Positions 55,300 through 64,000 of a stretch of 64,000 nt of DNA are shown here, one piece after another. The DNA is from Eleginops maclovinus (Eukaryota > Chordata > Actinopteri > Perciformes > Eleginopidae), in NCBI RefSeq assembly GCF_036324505.1, contig NC_086362.1:8987043-9051042 (forward strand). The letters run 5' to 3'. The notes below the pieces were generated by a model that was given only the letters and a program-made list of their open reading frames with translations, was not told the origin of the DNA and made no database searches. A program made the translations under genes and the position numbers. Numbering within the stretch: position 1 is the first letter of the stretch; each line of letters opens with the position of its first letter.

Positions 55300-57585
55300 C
55301 GGCTCCAGCTCCGGACTTCAAACTTCATTAGAGAGGGACAGAGGGACATCCCGTCTGAGACACTGTAGCCCGTCCTCCTCGTCTGTACTCTCTTTATTCA
55401 GGCAGGAGGATTACAGCAAAGAAAGCGGCAAGGCAAGCACTGAGGGGATTATCAAACAGCAGCAAAGGTATCAGAGCCGCCCCTCGGCACAACAGCGGAC
55501 CCCTGTGGCCCGTGTAAGAGACTCAGGCCTGGGTTAGAAATAGTTGGCTCCTCTGCCAGCTGCTGCCGCACAGTTCTGCCAAAATCCCACAGAGCTTCTT
55601 CAGTTTTGACACGCAGAGCTGCCAAGACTTCCTGGCTCTCCCTAGTGGCTTTTTGCTGTTCATTTGGACCTTACTAAAGCAGACAAAGGGATGAGCAAAG
55701 AGAAAGCCACACAGGGGATTTGAACTCTGACTCTCATTTATGGATTAGAGGCAGGAGTTATTAAACAGTTTCAGTCTGAGATCCAAATAAGAATTTTGGT
55801 CCATGACCTCCTGACTCTGGGAAATGAAAACGTTTGCTTTTCCTGTGACGTTGAGACCCCATCAAAGCAGGTCCTTGACCTTTATCGATGAAAGAGGCAA
55901 AGCTACAAGTCATGGCTTTATCTGGAGGTGGCCCAATGTTGGGAGCTTTTCTCCGAGGAGCTGACTGGAAGTTGACGTTTACAGGAGCTCAGTTTAAAGT
56001 TACACGTACTGTAATTTTAACTGCTAACAATATTTCAAATAATGGATTAGTTGATTGTCATTTAAAATAGTTGCAGACTTTTCTTTTGCAAACCATACAA
56101 CGTCTTCAAATGACTCAATTGTTTAATGTTTCTTTTCTTATAGAGTACTGAATATATTAAGGAGTAGGACTTTTTGTTGGACAAATGCAGTAATTTAATG
56201 ATATCAACTTCATTTTAGGAATTATTTCTGACATTTTACCCCAGATTAGTAATTGATATTTAAAATAATCACAAGTAAGGCTGCAACTAACGATAATACT
56301 CACTAAGAATTAGTCGCAAGTTATTTTTTAATTCTAAATCAAATTGGTCCATAAAATAGTAAAATTGTTGGACAGACAATCTGAAAACATCAGTTTGGGT
56401 TGTAAAACAATGATCATATATTTGAATGTGAAATACATTTTATAATCTAGATTAATCCGTCATCATTAAAAAGGGGAAAACAACCACAACAGATCAATAA
56501 CATCGGTTAGCAGCACACCTGTAAGTTAAATGCATTTCACTTGAGTGTGAGGCTTTAAGGATACAGAGTCAGTGAGGAAGTTTAACTAAATAAATGTTTG
56601 TTTATAATAAGAACAATATTCACATTTTTGCTCTGTATAATATATATAGTGACATGGGACTAATCTGTTTTTGGAGATTGGTAGCTGTCCATCAATGTCA
56701 AAATTGTTACAGCACAAGTAAGCAACAGAAGGCCTCATTAAGAGAGGACTTAACTCTCTGTAGTTGTTGTAGGTGTGAGTTTAATGCACACCAATCATTG
56801 ACGGACTGCATCTTGCCAACAGCTTGACAGCGGGTGAAAGGAATAGGAAATATATACTTGGGTTGTATGTTTTACTTGACTTTTAAATAGTTATTGAAGC
56901 AAGGGACAACACAAGTTCTATTTAGCATAGAACAGATGGGCCGTTGAAAATGTAACTATCAAATCCACATAAACTGAGGAAAAGATGGCTGAGTGATTGG
57001 TGGAAATAGCCTTGAGAATCTCCATTAGTACTTTTTAAAGTCAGGTTTCCACTCGGCTAAAATCTTCAGTTTTTATCCACTTTTTTAAAATCAGGAATTC
57101 TGTGACCTATGACCCCATTATGTGTACTTTGGGTGAAATCGGAAAACAAATCAAGGTCATAGCAGGCGGACTGTCATCTTCTCTATATGCAAATGTGATT
57201 ATATTATTAAATCAAAGCTATCACTCAAGTCAGATGACAAGTGGGTCATAACATCCGTCATTCCCCCTTTGATTTAATATGATGACATAAAGCTATTCTT
57301 ATAGCCTGGCCCCGACATTCTCTCTCCCTGGAACCTTGCAGTTTACAAAGTGTTGATAAGCATATCATACCTGGCTTAGGTGGATTTGACTAAATCCACC
57401 CGGGAAAAGTCATTTGCGCCTGCTGACAGCATGATCAAACTAACAACAACTTTTTATTTTTGCTCATTCACGGCAACTATGCTTTACCATAGTTAGAAGA
57501 GGAAGACATGTAATATTTCTGGGATTTAGTTCCATGACAACAGCTTCAGCCAAGGGTTTGGTAAATATTTTGTAAAAAATAAACA
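55300..57585. other. Intergenic DNA without a recognised gene
   Basis: AT-rich sequence. An open frame continues from the right end of the transposon-like element into 55,537 but has no family resemblance. Confidence 0.55.
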
Positions 57586-58040
57586 TGCTCTACTATGCCT
57601 ACGTTTGGACAGAATACACCATTCCTAACCCCAACACATTTGCAGTTGTTTTTGTTTTGAGCATTCTTGGGACAATGATATGCCGCTTCAAAAAAATGGA
57701 AAAACATGACAGACCTATCATGCATTATCTGGAAAGAATAGACTGTTCCTTACCCCGACGCATTATTCTCACTCGTGTTTTTAGCCTTTTTTAGCAATAA
57801 AAGGCTACGTCACGTTTTTCGGCCGACTATTCTACGTCGTCTTTTTTCTCCATTTTTTAAAAAACATATGTCCCAAAAATGCTTTCTTGACATACATCGA
57901 TTTTTAAAATACATTTTTCGAAACAGCGTACTATGCTAAAAAAGACTAATACTGTGTAGGGGTAAGCATTGGTGTAATCTGTCCAAATAAGGCATAATAG
58001 GCTACAGCATGTCAAAAATGTTTTGAAAAAAACGACGTAG
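57586..58040. repeat. Composite tandem and inverted repeat element
   Basis: A unit starting CTACTATGCC and carrying TTTGGACAG, then ACACCATTCCTAACCCC, is at 57,590-57,640. A diverged direct copy (CTATCATGCATT to TTACCCCGACGCATT) is at about 57,715-57,763, roughly 125 bp on. A third copy is inverted at about 57,950-58,007; its reverse complement reads GCCTATTATGCC, TTTGGACAG, ATTACACCAATGCTTACCCC. The outer motif ctACGTCGTttttt also occurs on both strands (57,833-57,848 and 58,028-58,039). It behaves like a foldback or MITE-type satellite and has no coding capacity. Confidence 0.7.
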
Positions 58041-61000
58041 TATGGTATGTCATTTTTCAGGATAAAGATATTAATGATATACCATGAGAGAAAAAGGCAG
58101 GAGGCAATTGAGGCAAGCACCAGACAAACAGCAACCTCCACTCCTGTGGACACACAACCCCAATGTTTCAATTCTTACAAGCAATTGCTTTCTTTGCGTT
58201 TCCCTTTTTGTGCGCTCTAGCTCGTAGTCTTTCCTAACACTAATATGTAAACTGCTACAGCAGATGGAAAATGATTAAGCTCAAATGTAATTTTCAAAAG
58301 TAGTATATATAAGCAAGAAAAAATGAAAGAGTGTGAGATTCTTTACATGTGTACGGAACATATTATATAACACTAAATAAGCCACTGAGAAATAATCATG
58401 TAAAACTAAGGAATAGAGAGTATGAAGATGGAGTTAGTAGATAAGGATAGCATGGTCGAGGCATCATTAAAAGTGACCTAGGCCGAATTGTCAAAATAAC
58501 GTAAGCCTGTCAAATATGATTGAGTAGGGGAGTTCGAGATGGTGGAAGAAATAATGGTGTCAGTGTTACATAGTGGTGAATATTAAGATAAAAAAGATGG
58601 TGTCCTGCTGCTTGGTACCTGAAATCATCCGATACTCCACTAATTACCTTGTCATTGGGTTGGAAGAGAGGTAGGCACACACACATGTAGACAGACATAC
58701 ATGAAAGCAAAACAACTGATAACTAATGTCTATAAATATGAACATTGTGAAAACATTTGAGGTGACTCATGTTTGCTGTAATTTGTTGAATTTTCAGTAA
58801 ACCCTATTCTATTGGAACTCTCTTCACTCTATTGAAAGTTTAATAAGTGTCAACATAGTGTAGTGAGGATCTCGAAGACACCCGGCCCAACTTGTCCTCC
58901 ACAGAAACCTTGACAACTGATGAATATTTTGATAGGAATTCCATGGAGACATTTTGTGTCTCCAGGCAGTCACATCTGCTAAACTGAGAGTTAATTTGTT
59001 TACTTTAGTCAAAACAAATGAAAGCAAACGTACTTTTCACCTGTTTTCATACTCTCTGCAACAATAGACATAAAAATAAAATAAACAATGACTTGGATCT
59101 CACTCTGAAACAAATCTTCCAGTTGTGTGCTTTACTCACATTTATTCTTTTTGAACCCCAGACAATAACAGCAGTACATTATCAGAAACAAGGTAGTTCT
59201 GATCACAGCTGGCTAAGACAGAGAATCACTGCGACAGTTACATTATTGCATTAAATGACCACCATCTTACATGTGAACATTTACATTGTTGAGAAGGAAG
59301 ACGATATGATTTGATTTTACATTATTTTGCAACATGTTGAAAACGCTTTCATACAATCCAGATTGATAAAGCCAGGAGTACAGTGAAGCATGGCAGTGGG
59401 CTTGGAGGGAAGACGTTTCAGTTTTTCCTTTACGCACAGCGTCACTGCTTAGTATTGATGCATAGATCAAAAGGGGGTCTCATCTCAGAGGTAATGGAGC
59501 AAAATGCCCGAAAACAATCCGACTTTAAATTTGTGCTCGATTAGTCCATCAAAGCTGTATTGATGTTTTGGGAAGTAGGGTGTTGTATCCTTTCTTGCTC
59601 CAAACACTTAATTCTTCCTTTCCTACTGTAATGACTTTGAGAGCTAATTATTTATCTACTTTCACTGGTCAGGGTGGCGCACACATTCAATTTAGTCTGT
59701 TTTTTGTCTAAGCAGCAGAAGGGCTGGGAGTGTTAGTGCGTATATTTTTGCATTAGTGCGTGTTTTTATGAAATGTTTTTAGCTCTGGAGGTGCAGAATT
59801 TTAAGGACTGGTTGACTTTGCTTGGACAGAGCCACACATTTATGCAAGCACACACACGCATTAGAATATAATAATATAAAGCTGAGTGCTGCTACTGGTA
59901 GTCTCCAGAGTCTCTTATTAGTCCAGCTAATTTCACATCATTTGACAGAGAATTCATTTTAAAATTAGTCAGCAGAGCCTCAGAAAATTCCACCAAATGC
60001 CTCCATTACACCACCATGTAATGCCATTTTCACCTAGCCTTAAGGGTCCCCATGCAGACCCTTCTCCATAATCTCTCCTGGTTAAAAGAGGGAGGAGCTG
60101 CGCTATGAAAGCTTTTGGAAATCTGGGACCCTTAAAGAAAGTAACTTTAGCACTCTGTGATTTAACACTTTTTAAATCCAGCAGATAGAGCTCAGTTGGT
60201 TGTAGATATACTTAAAAAATATCACGTGACTAATCTTGTTTGCGCGTTTCCAAAATGGTGTACAGCTTCATGGGATTTAAAGACAGGTAGGAATGGGGAA
60301 ACATTTCCAACACCAGTAAAAGATCTTTCAAAAAATATACCAACTACTCTTACTGATACAGTAACAAAATAGGTTTTTTAGCATCTGGCCCTGAACAGTG
60401 ATTTCATTTGTTATGCTTCTTCTCTCAGTATTTGAATTGATTTTCCTTCTATGCAAGACGTAGGATGTGTGCTTCATCGTCTTTCTAAAGAACAGTATTA
60501 CATGTTTACCCTACACAAATAAGTGAGTCTTAATGCTACAACTCCACTGTGACAAGGAGAGCGTACGCAGATCTTGTCTAAACCCAAGAAAAACATTAAT
60601 ATAAAGTATCACCTATGCACTTTGAATATATTTAGCAACATCAACAGCGTTGAAATGGAAATTGTGGCATTTAATTGCAAGTATATGTTAGGACCCTGTC
60701 AGTTTTACACATGATTAGCTCAGTTTGTTGAACATCACATTTAAGACTATTGAGAAATGGAATGTATAACAATTAAAATCTATGTCTTACTAAGACATGT
60801 TAATTTCCACAAGTTGACAGGACAGTAAGAGATGTACTGAGGTACTAATCACCACGCCTAAGAGATAAATATAGTTTGATTAGTGGTACAGTTCATTAAG
60901 GAATCCCCATCAAATTAATATATTAGGATCATCATATAATCTTCTATTTACACCAATCCGGTGTGTGCAGCTTTGCCTCATGTTGTAACCCCAGAATATG

Positions 61001-61135
61001 TACAAATGTCAGTACTGCAACAGATAAGTGTTTTTAACAAAGAGGATTCCTGTATTTTTTTTTTGTCCCCCCTATTCCTCAACCTCAACTCCAGAGTCAG
61101 AGACTATAACTACCCACCTACTCTTCGTCCTCCCT
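58041..61135. other. Intergenic DNA and pc 3' UTR/flank
   Basis: AT-rich DNA between the composite repeat and the pc stop codon. The right-hand part should hold the pc 3' UTR (minus strand). An ATTAAA on that strand at 60,670-60,675 is a possible poly(A) signal, about 460 bp past the stop. No other gene is recognised. Confidence 0.5.
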
Positions 61136-62491
61136 CTACTCCTCTATCTCCAGTATCAGGTCGTCTCCCTCCAGGGAGGCATCGGCCCTGACATGGACCG
61201 CCTTGATGGTGCCGGCTAACGGGGAGTTGACCACGGTCTCCATCTTCATGGCCGAGACGACACACAGTGGCTGACCTTTCTCCACCTTTCATCATCACAA
61301 AGACAAGTCAGAGCATTAAAAACACATGACTGCAGATCACTGGACGACACTGTAGACAGAGGCAAACAAGACTGAAGGTGATCTTTTTTGAAAGGTTTAG
61401 AATAACATATGCAGACTTTAGCATTTAGATTTAGCAAAATAGCTTAAATACAACCAATACAAGTTACTGTGAGTTTCAGTTTAAAGGGACTATTCACTAA
61501 AAGTACTAAAAAGTAGCTGATCCATGCATGTAGCTAAGGTGGTAAATGGATTTGCATTTATGTGTTTTAGTGTTGAAAATGACCCTGGTAATCTTGAAGT
61601 GTTGTGAGCCTCACAAGCTAGATTTGAATTATTAATTTAAAATGTGTAGAGCTGCAGTCATTGGTTCACCTAACATCATTGAGTGATTATTCATTCAAAA
61701 GAGCAGCTTCTCAAATATGGAGATTTGTCTTTTGACTCATTACTACTTATTCATTTATCAAAGAGAGGAACCAAACAATGACCAAGCTTTTGTATCTGTA
61801 CTGTACTGAAACCAGGAGAACTCTTTTTATTAGATATATAAACAGGTTATTTTCTCAATAAAACACTTTGTTTTAATCAAGCAAAGTCTCTTGGACAGTG
61901 GGACAGTTTGAAATTGCAGTTTAGGTCATCAAATGTAATGATAGATGATAGGCTCACCTTGGATCCAACTTCCACTTTAACCTCCACGACTTTTCCAGGC
62001 ATGGGCGCTCCCACCTGACCCTTGATAGACTTCTGAGCCTTGGGATGGAACTTCATTTCCTGGGTGAAGGACAAAGAGAGACTTCATTCATCCAGCCAGC
62101 GATTGGATGGGACATTGGAACAGACCTCTGTACTGTGCATCATGTACACTGCTCATTTGTCTCTATGAATAAAAACCAGCTGTGCTCTGTCAACATTCTA
62201 GTAGAGGATATCATTTCTTCTACTTTCCCTTTTTCCAACGATTTATTATTCACCTGCAGAGATACATATCTTTCTCTCAAAGCTGCCCATCTCTACCTCA
62301 TCCATCATTTATCCAGTCAACAACCTATGCCTCCCCCCCGCGCTGTGTACCTTCATGGCGACTGTGTCTTTCACCAGCACAGATCTCAGCTGTCCGTTCA
62401 GCTCAAAGAAGACTTCCCTCTGGCCCGCCTTGTTCAGGTCCCCCAGAGCGAGGGCCTTGATGTGCAGGATCTTGCCTCTCTCCAGCTCAAC
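61136..62491 (-). CDS. pc: Pyruvate carboxylase, last three coding exons (biotin-carrier domain)
   Basis: Pyruvate carboxylase is the biotin-dependent mitochondrial enzyme that makes oxaloacetate from pyruvate, bicarbonate and ATP, for gluconeogenesis and anaplerosis. On the minus strand the exons are 62491-62351 (47 codons, [20 protein letters not shown] to KDTVAMK), 62059-61958 (34 codons, [16 protein letters not shown]) and 61285-61136 (49 codons plus TAG). All three join in phase 0 with GT/AG borders. Together they give the final 130 residues of a protein usually near 1,180 residues long. The last exon holds the biotinylation motif SAMKMET. Its lysine is 35 residues from the C-terminus, against 34 in human, which has one fewer terminal Glu. 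The end, [13 protein letters not shown], is typical of the family. The carboxylase and carboxyltransferase domains lie beyond the right edge. In older zebrafish naming this is pcx; fish have two copies and I cannot say which this is. Confidence 0.95.
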
Positions 62492-64000
62492 CTGAGAAAC
62501 CGAGCCGAAGAAAGAGCAGAGAGAAGGGAAGGATGGGACAGAAATCAGATGATGTTAGAATATTACAATAAACACATGATGCCAAGCTCTCAAGTCCAGC
62601 TAAGGCAATAAACAAGATGCAGAGCTTGGTGGAAAGAAAAAGTCAAGTGGAGCGAGACGAGCACAATGTTTCCATCTCCGCTTATTTTTATCTCTCACGC
62701 TGAGCTGGAGTGTTGCTCAGCATGCACTTGGAAGAGGGGAAGAGACTTAGACAGATTGATGAGTACATAATTAAACTGTTTAATAAATGAATCAAATAAT
62801 GTGTTATATTATCTCTGCATTTTACACTAATAAGCGACATAGCATGTGCAGCCATCTGCTCTTATCATTTTTGCATTTAACTGTCCGCAAATATAATTCA
62901 TCTTAATCTACTACATTTTTTGTTTCAAAGACATTCACTTGTCAGACAAGGAAAAACCCTTGGCTGATCTAGAGCTTCTACAGGTTTGTTTTTGAGGCAT
63001 ATGATTATATCATGTGACAAAAACATTATATTAAAAAACAAACAAAATATTGGACATGAAACATGTCATTTATCAATAACTGAACTGACTATACTACGCA
63101 TGGGTGCTGCATTCATGTGGTATCTGAAAAATCCTGACAGGTGGAAAACAACTCAGAACCTGTTAAAAGGACCATCAAAGGAGCAAAGAATACAACACTA
63201 GCACCCATAAAATCAAAATGATCTAGCTATATGTGGAAATATGGATAACCACTAGCTGTGATATACTTGTAGCCCCGAAGAAATGCCCCAATCTGCAGTT
63301 CTTTGAATGGCAACATATTGGTTGGCTCTATAGGGAACAATCTCTGTACTGTTAAATCAAACTACAACAAAGCAATCAACATGTTTACAACCTAGTACAA
63401 AACTGCTTTGCTCCCTATAGCTAATAACCCCCTTCATGATAAATCCAACAGAGAATTGGTACAATGACACCCTGAGAGACAAAGAGACAAACGCTTCCCC
63501 ATCCTTAAGTCCACCGGTAATGTCTGTTAGTCTTGAGTGAAAAACGCAACTCTCCCTCCTCGTATCATTCTGGTTACTGCTGCGTTTCTCCTTTGACACC
63601 AGCCACTGTACTTCTTCATTTATCTCACGCCTCTGCTCAAATATCTCATCTCACCGGTGAGAAACTCATTTTTTTCCATCTTTCCATTCGTCCAACTTTC
63701 TCTGACTTTCAATCTCCCTCTGTCAGTCCTCCCATGCGTCACCCCTTTCCATTGTGTATTGTTATTTTCTCCCCGTTTCTGGAGCCTCACTGTTTGTCAT
63801 GCCGTTGTTAATTTCCCTCATCTGCCCCTTTCTGCTTCCCTTCTCTTTTATCCGTCTGTGTTTGTCGACCCTTCCTCTCTCATCTTTTTTGTTTCTCACA
63901 TTGGCATCTCTGCAGTTGAATCTCCATTGATATTCCAAACTAAGTCTCAGTGCGAGGACGGAAATACACTCTGCTGCAGGTATGTATTGATCTCAATTTC
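62492..64000 (-). other. Intron of pyruvate carboxylase
   Basis: No further pc exon is seen on the minus strand up to the window end, so this intron is longer than 1.5 kb. Its right part (about 63,650-63,900) is pyrimidine-rich on the + strand. Confidence 0.75.
63916..63979 (+). other. Exon-like segment antisense inside the pc intron
   Basis: It follows a long C/T-rich tract and CTGCAG acceptor and ends with CAG|GTATGT, a good donor. One frame is open (ESPLIFQTKSQCEDGNTLCC). It could be an exon of a + strand gene nested in pc, or a chance match. No family recognised. Confidence 0.25.

Noticed and set aside
60181..60215. tRNA-like A-box (GAGCTCAGTTGGTTGTAG)
   Set aside because: No B-box and no acceptor-stem pairing follow in the next 60 bp.
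62045..62611. 188-codon plus-strand frame at the right end
   Set aside because: It runs antisense across a pyruvate carboxylase exon whose minus-strand frame matches the family exactly.

Overview
The window looks like a piece of a ray-finned (teleost) fish chromosome. Coding exons are short, flanked by canonical GT/AG introns, and separated by long AT-rich non-coding DNA. Dinucleotide microsatellites, mainly (CA/GT)n, are very dense, as is typical of teleosts. The recognisable proteins are vertebrate. There is no operon-like packing, and I see no CRISPR array, rRNA or convincing tRNA.

Layout. (1) 320-4,406, + strand: the last twelve coding exons of a ciliary protein. The best match is the C-terminus of SPAG17, a central-pair (C1a projection) protein. 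The gene continues off the left edge; a poly(A) signal lies at 4,505. (2) 4,961-17,923, + strand: a complete tmem151a gene with a TATA promoter carrying two perfect CRE palindromes, two short upstream ORFs, six coding exons and a 644-residue product. Its first intron is 8.4 kb and holds a kilobase of clustered microsatellites. (3) About 18-61 kb: a 43-kb stretch with no convincing protein-coding gene. It holds the tmem151a 3' region, microsatellites, pyrimidine-rich tracts, an orphan CpG-dense promoter with a splice donor at 30.8-31.1 kb (+), a probable non-autonomous hAT-like element at 54.5-55.3 kb, and a composite tandem/inverted repeat at 57.6-58.0 kb. (4) 61,136-62,491, - strand: the last three coding exons of pyruvate carboxylase, with the biotin-carrier domain and the AMKM biotinylation motif. 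The gene continues off the right edge.

The three genes are functionally unrelated: cilium motility, a neuronal membrane protein and mitochondrial anaplerosis. In human, TMEM151A and PC both lie in 11q13, so that pairing looks like conserved synteny. SPAG17 is elsewhere in human (1p12), which makes its adjacency here either a fish-specific linkage or a reason to recheck the assignment. I did not find a clear novel biological system. The strongest leads are the double-CRE promoter of tmem151a, its multi-intron structure, the composite repeat at 57.6 kb, and the orphan promoter, which could belong to a gene nested in the pc intron such as lrfn4. Identifications rest on remembered family sequences and could not be checked by a search.
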